Source of the DNA: Virgifigura sp964551315
GTDB lineage: Bacteria > Pseudomonadota > Alphaproteobacteria > Dongiales > Dongiaceae
Length of the DNA: 64,000 nt
Reading direction: 5' to 3'
Assembly: GCA_964551315.1 (NCBI GenBank)
Contig: CAZKCM010000001.1
Location: forward strand, 124,001-188,000
Below are positions 49,200 through 56,728 of this stretch, piece by piece. Every line of letters begins with the position of its first letter. Position 1 is the stretch's first letter. The notes under the pieces were generated by a model. It saw only the letters and a list, made by a program, of their open reading frames with translations, did no database searches and was not told where the DNA came from. The position numbers were made by a program, and so were the translations under genes.

Positions 49200-51503
49200 T
49201 CAGGCCTCTTTGCCGCGCCCCTGTGGAGATTCGGCGTCCGCCGGCTCGACACGGATCCGGGCAGGCGGCGCCTGGCCTTGGCGGTCCTCGCCGAAATAGA
49301 TCCTCCGATGCGGGACGGGGATCTCGATGCCCTTCTCGTCGAAGGCCCGCTTCATGCGGCGATTGAACTCGCGCATGATCCCCCACTGCTGGAGCGGCAG
49401 GGTTTTGATGCGGGCCCTGATGATGATGTCGGACTCGCGGAACTGATCGAGGCCGAGGACCTCCATCGGCGCGAGGATCTTCGGGCCGAACTCGTCGTCC
49501 GCCTGCAGACCGGCGGCGATCTCCTTCAGCACCTCGATGACGGCATCGACGTCCTCGCGATAGGCGACCCTGACATCGAACAGGGCGTAGGAGAACTCCT
49601 TCGTCAGGTTCTTGATCGTCTTGACCGCGCTGAAGGGAATGGTGTGCACGGTGCCCGACAGGTCGCGCAGGCGCAGGGTACGGATGGTCATCGCCTCCAC
49701 CAGGCCGGAATGGCCGTCGACCTCGACGACGTCGCCGATCGAGATGCTGTCCTCGGCCAGGATGAAGCCGCCGGTGATGATGTCCTGGACCAGCGTCTGT
49801 GCACCGAAGCCGATTGCGAGGCCGGCGACGCCGGCGGCGGCCAGCAGCGGGCCGATGTTCACACCCAGTTCCGCCAGGACGATCATGACCACCACGACGG
49901 CGAGCACGACGCGGAAGGCGTTCCGGAGCAGGGGCAGGAGCGTCCGCACGCGGGCGCTGCGCGCGACGGGGGCACCGGTGCCGTCGGTGCGCTCCAGGTA
50001 CCGCTCGATGAACAGGCCGACCAGCTCGGAGAGCAGCACGGCGACGCCGAGGATCAGAAGGATCGCGAGCGTGCTGCCAAGGATCCGCCGGCCAAATTCT
50101 GTTTCCAGCCATGCAAAGCCGTGCAACCCCCAGATCTCGAGCAGGGCCAGGGCAGCGACCAAATAGACGGCGACCTCGAGCACCCGTTCCAGGATCGGGA
50201 GGTAGCGGTTGGCGCGCGCCTCGAGATTCGGGAACTGGCTCTTCAGCTCCGCGCTCAGGCGAAAGCCACGAGCGAGGGCGCGCCGCAGCCCGGCGATCAC
50301 AAGCCGGAGGAGCAGCAAAAGGAAGAAGGTCAACAGCGTGGCCCGAACGAGGAAGGCAAAGCCGCCGGGAACATCCAACGCCCAGACGGCAAAGAACGCC
50401 ACGACGTAGCCGATCGCAAGAATGTGCCAGACATCGGCAAATCGCCGGCGCAATTGCCCCAGGCGCCCCGCTGCAGCGCCCCCGTTCCTGAGCCAGGCGG
50501 CGACCGGTGCGCGGTTCTGCAGGATCAAAACGACCAGCATCGCCCCGATCACCAGTCCCAGGATACGCAGGAGCAGCTCATAGGCGCCCCGCGCCAGGCC
50601 GAGCAGCAACGCCGCCTCGATGAGGAAATAGCCGTATGTCGCGACGACCGTGAGCCGCTGGACCCAGATCAACGCATAGTGGGCGTTCTCGTCCGACAGA
50701 GGCACGATGCGCAGCGCACTTACGCGCGGCGCCAGCAGGACGCGGGCCAGGATGACGACGACGCGCGCGACGATATGCGCGTTGATGAAGGCAAGCGCCA
50801 CCAGCCGGGTCGTCACCCGCGGATCGGTCAGCGGCAGCACGAGATAGGCGGCGGCGGCAAAGGCGGCGATCGGCACCAGATCGACGATCGCACGCCCGAT
50901 CAACAAGGGGATTCGCAGCCACAGGCTCGCACCGGCTTGATTCTCAAGGGCCCGCCGGGGTCGTGCGAGTAGCAGTTTCACCAGCCACTGGGCCACCGCG
51001 CCGGCGGCCAGCGCAATCGCGATCTTGACCAGGAAGTCGAGCCAGCGCCCGCGCACCTCCGGATCGCCGGCTTGGGCGACGATGTCCTCGATCAATTCCG
51101 GCAGATCCGACAGCCGCTCGATGCCCACGCCGACCGCGCCGCCGATCCGGCCGACCTGGCCGGAGAGCCCGGCCAAAAGGTCGGCGCCGATGCCGTCGGC
51201 GGGCGCCTCCGCCTCTTCGACCCGTGCCTGCGCCGCCTTGAGCGCGCGCAGCTGCTCGATCAACCTCTCCCGTGCCGTCGGGTCCTCGAGCGTGCGGACA
51301 AGCGAGTCGATCTCCGCGGCGGTGACCGGCGGCGCCTCGACTGTCGGCGGCTGGGCCGCCGATTGCTGGGCAAGGGCCGGCGCGGCGAGAACCCAGAACA
51401 AGAACGCCGCGACGATCGCCGCCGCAAGCGTCGCCGCCGGCGCGGCATCCCTCCGATGCCGTCGTCCGACCGAAGCTCGACCTGTGCTCGTCCCCCACCG
51501 CAT
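49200..51503 (-). CDS. Large mechanosensitive channel (MscS family, YbdG/MscK-like length)
   Basis: A 767-aa protein: signal peptide (cleavage near ALAQQ), periplasmic helical region to about residue 140, some ten membrane helices, then the MscS core with the pore helix GVAGLAIGFGAQTLVQDIITGG (about residues 555-577), the beta domain SISIGDVVEVDGHSGLVEAMTIRTLRLRDLSG and a C-terminal vestibule domain. Ala-Gly packing in the pore helix is intact. It should open under membrane tension to release osmolytes. Monocistronic. Confidence 0.93.
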   Translation of the reverse strand: MRWGTSTGRASVGRRHRRDAAPAATLAAAIVAAFLFWVLAAPALAQQSAAQPPTVEAPPVTAAEIDSLVRTLEDPTARERLIEQLRALKAAQARVEEAEAPADGIGADLLAGLSGQVGRIGGAVGVGIERLSDLPELIEDIVAQAGDPEVRGRWLDFLVKIAIALAAGAVAQWLVKLLLARPRRALENQAGASLWLRIPLLIGRAIVDLVPIAAFAAAAYLVLPLTDPRVTTRLVALAFINAHIVARVVVILARVLLAPRVSALRIVPLSDENAHYALIWVQRLTVVATYGYFLIEAALLLGLARGAYELLLRILGLVIGAMLVVLILQNRAPVAAWLRNGGAAAGRLGQLRRRFADVWHILAIGYVVAFFAVWALDVPGGFAFLVRATLLTFFLLLLLRLVIAGLRRALARGFRLSAELKSQFPNLEARANRYLPILERVLEVAVYLVAALALLEIWGLHGFAWLETEFGRRILGSTLAILLILGVAVLLSELVGLFIERYLERTDGTGAPVARSARVRTLLPLLRNAFRVVLAVVVVMIVLAELGVNIGPLLAAAGVAGLAIGFGAQTLVQDIITGGFILAEDSISIGDVVEVDGHSGLVEAMTIRTLRLRDLSGTVHTIPFSAVKTIKNLTKEFSYALFDVRVAYREDVDAVIEVLKEIAAGLQADDEFGPKILAPMEVLGLDQFRESDIIIRARIKTLPLQQWGIMREFNRRMKRAFDEKGIEIPVPHRRIYFGEDRQGQAPPARIRVEPADAESPQGRGKEA

Positions 51504-51649
51504 CGGCGCAGAATTTAGCCGCCCGGCCTCGACCTGTCATAACTTCTTTTGAAGCCGGGGCGCCGAACCTGCGACGCCGGGACCGGAAGACGCCCGGACC
51601 GCCCCGTTCCGGCGTCGGTTGCGCCCGGCGCAAGCCTGCCGTATAAACG

Positions 51650-51765
51650 CATGGTCCATAGGGGAGTAGCCGCCCTCAACAGAGAGGGCGGTGCGTCAAC
51701 AGACTCGGCTTCGGCCGTGGCGCACCGGGCCGTTCCGGCATGGCGAGACCTTTGGCATCGATGCC
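51650..51765 (+). ncRNA. yybP-ykoY manganese riboswitch
   Basis: GGGGAGTAG (51661-51669) is the conserved first Mn2+ loop strand. It is followed by a perfect eight-bp stem (CCGCCCTC / GAGGGCGG), then the second conserved loop GTCAACAGACTCGG (51695-51708) within a TGCG/CGCA-closed arm, and the closing strand GGCGAGACCTTTGG. GGTC at 51653 can pair with GACC at 51747. These are the hallmark sequences of the family in enterobacterial mntP and alx leaders. It lies 43 nt before a GDT1-family gene, exactly the expected regulon: manganese binding raises expression of a manganese exporter. Confidence 0.9.
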
Positions 51766-51807
51766 TCCGTACCCGGACCGGGCGGAGAGGAATCGAGGCC
51801 ATCGGTC

Positions 51808-52404
51808 ATGTCCGCCCGGTCCCACAGGTGCACGGCTTTGGAGGCCCTCCTTCTCTCGACCGGCGTGGTCGCGCTCGCGGAAATCGGCGACAAGACACAG
51901 CTTCTTTCGATGATGCTGGCCGCGCGGTATCGCGCGCCGGTGCCGATCATGATCGGCATCCTCGGCGCGACGCTGCTCAATCACGCCGGGGCGGGCTATG
52001 TGGGTGCGATGGTAGGGGAGATGCTCGACGGTGCCTGGATGCGGTGGGTCGTGGGGCTTTCCTTCCTCGGCGTCGGCGTCTGGGCGCTCTTCCCCGATCG
52101 AATCGAGGAAGACACCGGCAATAGGATCACAGGCTACGGCGCCTTCACGGCGACGCTGGTCGCGTTCTTCCTGGCCGAGATCGGCGACAAGACGCAGATC
52201 GCCACCGTCACGCTGGCAGCGCAGTACGAGGCCCTCGTCACGGTGATCGCGGGCACCACCTTGGGCATGATGGCCGCGAACGTCCCTGCCGTCCTGTGCG
52301 GCAGCGCACTGGCGCAGAGCCTCCCGCTCAGGGCGATCCGTTTCGCCGCGGCAGCCGTGTTCGCCGTACTCGGGATCGCCGTGCTGCTCGGCGCCAGGCC
52401 GTAG
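51808..52404 (+). CDS. TMEM165/GDT1 (UPF0016) family manganese exporter
   Basis: A 198-aa membrane protein with six hydrophobic segments and two copies of the signature E-x-G-D-K-T: ALAEIGDKTQLLSMML (about residues 23-38) and FLAEIGDKTQIATVTL (about 123-138). Family members move Mn2+ or Ca2+ across membranes; bacterial ones (Mnx/MneA) export manganese. Upstream the yybP-ykoY riboswitch senses manganese, which strengthens this function. ATG 51808 is chosen because the transmembrane part begins within 15 residues. Confidence 0.92.
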   Translation: MSARSHRCTALEALLLSTGVVALAEIGDKTQLLSMMLAARYRAPVPIMIGILGATLLNHAGAGYVGAMVGEMLDGAWMRWVVGLSFLGVGVWALFPDRIEEDTGNRITGYGAFTATLVAFFLAEIGDKTQIATVTLAAQYEALVTVIAGTTLGMMAANVPAVLCGSALAQSLPLRAIRFAAAAVFAVLGIAVLLGARP

Positions 52405-52423
52405 AACGCGAGAGCGCCGCCCC

Positions 52424-53212
52424 TCACCTTGCGGGCGCCCGCGCCAGCAGGGCCGAAACTCGGTGCGGCACCTCGAACGGATCGCCCGGGAAACACGCTG
52501 CCAGCAACCGCCCGTGCTCGGCGTCGAAATGCGCCACGGCGGCCTCGTCGAGGCTGGCGGCGACTCCGGCGCTGGCGCGGATCCGGCCGCGCCAGCCGGC
52601 GTGACTGTACGGGACGGCGATCCCGAACGTGAAGAAGGCGATATCGGTGAACCCGGCCTCGACGAGGTCGCGGCGCCACCCGTGCCGAAAGCCGAAGCCG
52701 CCGCCGGCCCGCCAGGCGGGGTTGTGGCGCGCGATCAGCCGCTCGGTCGCGGCCACGACGCTGCCCGGCCGCGGATCCCAGTCGAGCGCGGCGATGACCA
52801 GCCATCCGCCAGGCACGAGCAGGCGCCGCGCTTCCCGCGCCGTCCTCGGCCGGTCGAACCAGTGCCAGCAGCTGCCGGCCGTAACGAGCGCGAAAGTGTC
52901 GTCGGCGAGGCCGGTCGCCTCGGCCGGCGCCTGCACGTAGCCGATGCGCACGCCGGCCGCCGCGTCGAGATCGCGCGCCGCGGCCAGCATCGCCGCCGAA
53001 TGGTCGAGGCCGACGACGCGCCAGCCTCGCAGGGCGAGGCCGCGGGCGAGCGTGCCGGTTCCGGTGCCGAGGTCGAGCGCGCGAATCTCCGGCCCTTCGG
53101 CCGCCGACGCCGGTACGATGCCGTGGGCGGCGAGGCGATCATAGAACCGGTCGGGAAACCCGGCGCGATGGCGCGCATAGTCCGCCGCCGTCCGGCCGAA
53201 ATCGACCTTCAT
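52424..53212 (-). CDS. Class I SAM-dependent methyltransferase
   Basis: A 262-aa methyltransferase of the UbiE/YcgJ-like type 11 group: SAM loop ALDLGTGTGTLARGLA (about residues 45-60), acidic end of strand two in VVGLDHSAAML, post-I motif APAEATGLADDTFALVTAGSCWHWFD. The WHWFD phrase is typical of small-molecule methyltransferases acting on unknown substrates. Start 53212. Convergent with the GDT1 gene. Confidence 0.87.
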   Translation of the reverse strand: MKVDFGRTAADYARHRAGFPDRFYDRLAAHGIVPASAAEGPEIRALDLGTGTGTLARGLALRGWRVVGLDHSAAMLAAARDLDAAAGVRIGYVQAPAEATGLADDTFALVTAGSCWHWFDRPRTAREARRLLVPGGWLVIAALDWDPRPGSVVAATERLIARHNPAWRAGGGFGFRHGWRRDLVEAGFTDIAFFTFGIAVPYSHAGWRGRIRASAGVAASLDEAAVAHFDAEHGRLLAACFPGDPFEVPHRVSALLARAPAR

Positions 53213-53255
53213 CCCCTGACGATAGCGGCGCCCCCGTCGCGCGACAAGGCGCGGC

Positions 53256-54002
53256 CTAACGGGACGGCGTGACCCGCAGATAGCCGCGGCGCTCGCCGTC
53301 GATGGGGCTGACCGTTGCCATCCCGGCGAGGAGCCGATCGGTCGGTGTCCAATAGGGCTCGAACCAGTCGCGATCGACGTCGAGGACGAGGACCCGGTCG
53401 CGCGCCTCGTCATAGGCACCGACCGGCGAGAAATGCCCGTAATCGCCATGCCCGACCACCGGGCCGACATGAAAGTTCACGGCCAGGAGATGACCGGCCA
53501 GATGACCGGCCGGGCGCTCGATCGCGCGCAGGGCGTCGCGAAAGCGGGCCAGGGCCGCCTCGCTCGGCTCGGGCACGGGGACCGCCTCGACCGAGACGCC
53601 GTCCAGGCCGTACACCGCGAAGCTGCGCTGCAGGAGCGATTCCATTTGGCCGAGCGTGACGCCGGGGCCGCCATCCGCACCGCAGCCGGCGATCCAGATC
53701 TCGCTGTCGACGGCGGATAGGAGAGCGTCCTGCGTGACCAGCCGCTCCTGCGGTCCAAGGTTTTGGCTGCCGCGCACGGCGTTGACGAGAATCGTGGCGG
53801 TGGCGAGAGAGCAGGAGCAGTCGTTGAATTGCCCCACATAATAGGGCGACAATGCCCAATAACCCGGTGCCGGCGCCCGCCGAAGATAGTCGGAATCGGC
53901 GGAAAGGAGCGTGAGCCAGGGAGCGTATCGAGCGGTCAAGGCCAGCGGTCCTTCGTCTGTCGCGGCGGTGTCAAGGAGCGGGGGCGAGGGTAGCGCGGCC
54001 AC
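53256..54002 (-). CDS. Phytochelatin-synthase family protein
   Basis: A 248-aa papain-fold protein. The catalytic triad of phytochelatin synthases is visible as Cys64 (DCSCSLATA), His190 (DYGHFSPVGAYD) and Asp208 (VLVLDVD). The C-terminal heavy-metal-sensing region of plant enzymes is absent, as in other bacterial forms, which mainly hydrolyse glutathione to gamma-Glu-Cys. GTG 54002 is the first start; no strong Shine-Dalgarno was seen and no signal peptide is clear. It may serve metal handling; the manganese locus is close by but separately transcribed. Confidence 0.82.
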   Translation of the reverse strand: MAALPSPPLLDTAATDEGPLALTARYAPWLTLLSADSDYLRRAPAPGYWALSPYYVGQFNDCSCSLATATILVNAVRGSQNLGPQERLVTQDALLSAVDSEIWIAGCGADGGPGVTLGQMESLLQRSFAVYGLDGVSVEAVPVPEPSEAALARFRDALRAIERPAGHLAGHLLAVNFHVGPVVGHGDYGHFSPVGAYDEARDRVLVLDVDRDWFEPYWTPTDRLLAGMATVSPIDGERRGYLRVTPSR

Positions 54003-54109
54003 GACGGCAACGACAAGGCAGGTGGCCTTCTGTGGCCCGTTCCGCTGTGGTAAGAGAGGGCATCATGCCGCGATGCAACCGCCCGACCGATTGATCTCCG
54101 CCGAACGCC

Positions 54110-54376
54110 ATGGATGAGCGAAAGGGGCAAGGCCGGCCCGACCGGGAGCGCCGCCGCGCGGAGCGGCGGCGTTTGCTCGCTTCGGGGCCGCCGTCGCCCT
54201 GCGTCAACGTCTGCCGGATCAACGACGAGACCGGCCTGTGCATCGGCTGCCTGCGCAGCGTCGACGAGATCCGCGATTGGATCATCATGCCGCCCGAGGA
54301 GCGGTACCGCGTGCTGCAGCGGATCGAGGAGCGGCGCGCCGCGGCGCGCGCGGAGCACCAGACGGACGGAAAATGA
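54110..54376 (+). CDS. DUF1289 domain protein
   Basis: An 88-aa protein with a basic N-terminus and the DUF1289 core SPCVNVCRINDETGLCIGCLRSVDEI.W (Cys pattern CxxxC and CxxC), probably a metal-binding knuckle. Function unknown. Monocistronic, followed by a strong symmetric hairpin. Confidence 0.88.
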   Translation: MDERKGQGRPDRERRRAERRRLLASGPPSPCVNVCRINDETGLCIGCLRSVDEIRDWIIMPPEERYRVLQRIEERRAAARAEHQTDGK

Positions 54377-54443
54377 GCGGAGCAGCGCCGGGGCGGGGCC
54401 TTCCCGGCGACGCGGATCGGCCGCCGGCCCCGCGATAGGACGC

Positions 54444-54474
54444 GGCCCCTTGCGGCGGCAAGCCGCAAGGGGCC
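54444..54474. terminator. Perfect 13-bp hairpin between convergent genes
   Basis: GGCCCCTTGCGGC and GCCGCAAGGGGCC with a five-base loop, between the DUF1289 gene and the convergent lipoprotein gene. No T-run on either side; probably a shared bidirectional transcript end. Confidence 0.55.
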
Positions 54475-54528
54475 GAATTGGACTGCCGCGCGGACAGACC
54501 GCGGACGCGCGCGAGTCAGGTCTGCGCG

Positions 54529-54798
54529 CTAATCCTTGTCGTCGCCACGGTCCCAGATTGGATCACCGAGATTGATGTCGTCTTCATCGGTGAGGCCGCC
54601 GATCGCAGCGCCGGCCGCGCCGCCGATGAGACCTCCCGTGACCGGGCTGCCGCCGGTGATGGCGCTGCCGGCCGCGCCGGCGCCGGCGCCGATCGCGCCG
54701 CCGCTCAATGCCCGGTCCGTGGTGCTGGAGCCACAGGCGGCCAGGGCCAGCATTGCCGTGGAACCAAGAACGCAGCCGAACAGAGTCGCCTTCTTCAT
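54529..54798 (-). CDS. Small glycine-zipper lipoprotein
   Basis: An 89-aa protein with a lipobox (ALAACG, Cys22), then a Gly/Ala-rich glycine-zipper segment (GGAIGAGAGAAGSAITGG and GLIGGAAGAAIGGL) and an acidic tail (TDEDDINLGDPIWDRGDD). Such YMGG-type lipoproteins insert or pack against the outer membrane. Start 54798 has an AGGAAGGA site 11 bases upstream. Confidence 0.8.
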   Translation of the reverse strand: MKKATLFGCVLGSTAMLALAACGSSTTDRALSGGAIGAGAGAAGSAITGGSPVTGGLIGGAAGAAIGGLTDEDDINLGDPIWDRGDDKD

Positions 54799-54902
54799 GA
54801 TGACCAATGTCCTTCCTGGTTGTCTGCGGGCGGGCCACCGCCGGCCGTCTCCTTCGGGCGGCAGGCCGGTTGTCTGCATCCGGCAGATCGATCGAATCCC
54901 CG

Positions 54903-55079
54903 TCAGCCCGCCGATCCCAAGTCCACGGGTGCGGTCAGATTCTTTCGCCAGTACCGCTCCCAGTACTCGGGCTTCCACCTCCAGGGCTGTTGCGAATCTT
55001 GCCTCTCGGACGACGAAACGGGCTCGGTTTCCGTCCGCCGTTCCGATCTCGCCCTTTCGGGCTCTTGCGAACCGCTCAT
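54903..55079 (-). CDS. Small Trp-rich hypothetical protein
   Basis: A 58-aa ORF from ATG 55079, with a GGGAGGA Shine-Dalgarno four bases upstream, to TGA 54903. The N-terminal half is charged and Ser-rich; the C-terminal half is PWRWKPEYWERYWRKN with four Trp. A GGAAC-N16-GGTT promoter-like element lies 53 nt upstream. No family is recognised. The good RBS and promoter-like element support a real gene. Confidence 0.5.
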   Translation of the reverse strand: MSGSQEPERARSERRTETEPVSSSERQDSQQPWRWKPEYWERYWRKNLTAPVDLGSAG

Positions 55080-55131
55080 CCGTCCTCCCGATGAAAGAAC
55101 CGGCGCGCAGGCGCCGGGTAACGACGGCGTT

Positions 55132-55156
55132 AACCGTTCCGCGACGGAAAGGTTCC
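55132..55156 (-). promoter_or_regulatory. Candidate EcfG-type promoter of the 58-aa ORF
   Basis: Minus strand GGAAC, 16 bases, GGTT. One mismatch to GGAAC-N16/17-CGTT at the first -10 base. Points at the 58-aa ORF 53 nt downstream. Confidence 0.35.
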
Positions 55157-55433
55157 GATAAAAGGGCGCGCTTTATCTGTCGATCGAGTTGAGGAAGGCC
55201 GCGACGTCAGGAGTTCTGCGACCTTCACGGTCCGAGCATCAGAGTTATCCGACCCGGCGTGGGCGTTTGTTCTTTTCAACCTCTGCCCTTTGATCAATCA
55301 GCCGAGTAAAGGGGACAGGCTCCGCGAAAATCTTCGGACCGCCGACGGGAGGGTCTCTCCACGCCCGGCGCGATCAGGGCGGCGACCGGTGCACACGGCC
55401 GCCCCCGTATCCTCAGCCTGACGGCGTACCCGA
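55157..55433. other. Gene-free stretch
   Basis: With 55080-55156 this makes about 350 bases between the 58-aa ORF and the DUF2383 gene. No ORF with a Shine-Dalgarno and no recognised RNA motif was seen. The middle (55250-55300) is A/T-richer. Confidence 0.4.
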
Positions 55434-56249
55434 TCAGCTCCGCGGTGCTGCCGTCCGGCCCGCGTCGGCCCTTTCGCCGTAGCGCGACTGGGTCCCGGTT
55501 CCATAACCGGTCTGGCCCGACGTGCCGTAGGCCGCCCCCCCATACCCGTAGCCGGTCCGGCCTTCCGCACCGTAACGGTAGCCGGCTTGGCGCCCCCTGC
55601 CGTATTCGGCCCGGCCGCCATATCCCGACGTCGCGCGCATGGACATCGTCAAGAGACATCCAACCACCAAGCCTATGCCGAAGGCCAGCGCCGTGCCCAT
55701 CATCGGGCGCTCGACAACGTAGCTTTCGACGCCGCCGAAGGTTCCCGCCTTGCCGCCGACGGGCACCTGGCCGCCCATGGACTCGATCATCGAGCGGAAC
55801 CGCTCTCGCGCGTCGCGGATGCTCGCATGCTGGCGCTGGATGGTTTGTATGTCATCCTGCGACAGCATCATGCCGTGTAGGTTCGTCTTCAAGAACTTGT
55901 CATAAGCCTCCTCGGCGTAGCTTTCGCCGCGGAAGACTTCCTGCAGGATCGACTGGCGATCGCCGCCGGTGATCGCGGATTTCAGGTTCACCCAGGTGCG
56001 ATGGGCAACACCGACCGCGCTTCCCTGGGGCGACGGGGGCGTGCCGCCGAGACGGCGAATGATCTGGTCGAGTTCGTTGGCCTGCTCCCCGCGCTCGCGC
56101 GACAGATCGGAAAAGGTCGAACGGAGGTCGGCATCCTTAACGCTCTCGGCGCTTTGCTTGTAACCCTGTTCGCTGTTGCGGGCCTGAATCGCAAGTTCCT
56201 CGAGGCCCTTCAACAACTCCTTGCTATCAGATGAGGTCGCCTTGGCCAT
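55434..56249 (-). CDS. PA2169-family four-helix-bundle (DUF2383) protein with Gly/Tyr-rich tail
   Basis: A 271-aa protein. Residues 8-150 are a ferritin-like four-helix bundle of the DUF2383/PA2169 kind (LKGLEELAIQARNSEQGYKQ, ANELDQIIRRLGG, GESYAEEAYDKFLK). Near residue 187 a hydrophobic helix (MGTALAFGIGLVVGCLL) is a possible membrane anchor. The last 60 residues are a low-complexity Gly/Tyr/Arg repeat (GYGG, GRG, YRYG). The Tyr-rich tail is unusual and may stick to nucleic acid or the envelope. An AAGGAGGG site precedes the ATG and a GGAAC-N16-TGTT element lies 32 nt upstream, suggesting general-stress control. Confidence 0.82.
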   Translation of the reverse strand: MAKATSSDSKELLKGLEELAIQARNSEQGYKQSAESVKDADLRSTFSDLSRERGEQANELDQIIRRLGGTPPSPQGSAVGVAHRTWVNLKSAITGGDRQSILQEVFRGESYAEEAYDKFLKTNLHGMMLSQDDIQTIQRQHASIRDARERFRSMIESMGGQVPVGGKAGTFGGVESYVVERPMMGTALAFGIGLVVGCLLTMSMRATSGYGGRAEYGRGRQAGYRYGAEGRTGYGYGGAAYGTSGQTGYGTGTQSRYGERADAGRTAAPRS

Positions 56250-56280
56250 TGCAGATCCCTCCTTGGAAATCACCAAATCT

Positions 56281-56305
56281 AACAGCCCGGCGATCGGGAA
56301 GTTCC
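56281..56305 (-). promoter_or_regulatory. Candidate EcfG-type promoter of the DUF2383 gene
   Basis: Minus strand GGAAC, 16 bases, TGTT, the same arrangement as at 6141-6165. It lies about 32 nt before ATG 56249. Confidence 0.45.
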
Positions 56306-56368
56306 CGTCCGGCCATAGCCATGCAGTTCTCGGGCGGGCGCGATCGTTCCGCCCCCGAAGACCGCGCC

Positions 56369-56393
56369 ATCGACCGACCGGTCGATTTTTCTT
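56369..56393 (+). terminator. Intrinsic-terminator-like hairpin in a gene-free region
   Basis: ATCGACC-GACC-GGTCGAT followed directly by TTTTCTT on the plus strand. No plus-strand gene lies upstream for almost 2 kb, so it may end an unknown short transcript or act as a regulator-binding dyad. Confidence 0.45.
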
Positions 56394-56403
56394 ACGGCAC
56401 GAC

Positions 56404-56428
56404 GGAACCAAATGGCCGGTGCGAAGTT
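56404..56428 (+). promoter_or_regulatory. Candidate EcfG-type promoter facing a gene-free stretch
   Basis: Plus strand GGAAC (56404-56408), 16 bases, AGTT (56425-56428). One mismatch to the EcfG consensus. Transcription would start near 56434 and meet the strong terminator ending at 56561. Confidence 0.35.
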
Positions 56429-56433
56429 TGTCA

Positions 56434-56561
56434 TTGCGGGTCGTGTTTCGGACCGGCTGGGCATCGGACGCGCGAAAGCGGGTCCGAGGCGCCCACGGCT
56501 TCCCCCCAGGTCCCCTTCCGGAACAACGACCCGGCCCCGCTTCGGCGGGGCCTCCTTTTTT
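56434..56561 (+). ncRNA. Candidate small RNA of about 125 nt
   Basis: Inferred transcript between the promoter-like element at 56404-56428 and an intrinsic terminator with stem GGCCCCGC-TTCG-GCGGGGCC (56533-56552) and TCCTTTTTT. No ORF with a Shine-Dalgarno lies inside. The terminator is strong and orphan: it cannot belong to the divergent DUF2383 gene, and it precedes the histidine kinase gene. The 5' end is a guess. Confidence 0.4.
56533..56561 (+). terminator. Strong intrinsic terminator without an upstream gene
   Basis: Eight-bp G/C stem closed by a TTCG tetraloop, then TCC and six T residues. It is oriented plus and stands 168 nt before the histidine kinase ATG. Confidence 0.85.
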
Positions 56562-56728
56562 GGGTGGAAGAGATCTTCGCGAGGGAGGGTTCGCTGAATC
56601 GGCACCCCTTTCGCGTTACCCCAAGACGACGCGCCGTACCACCGCTCCCCGCCCTGTCAAGACGGAAGCCGCCGGACTAGGATGATGGGTACCGTGCCAC
56701 GCCCGTCCCTCAAAGACGGACCGCGCCG

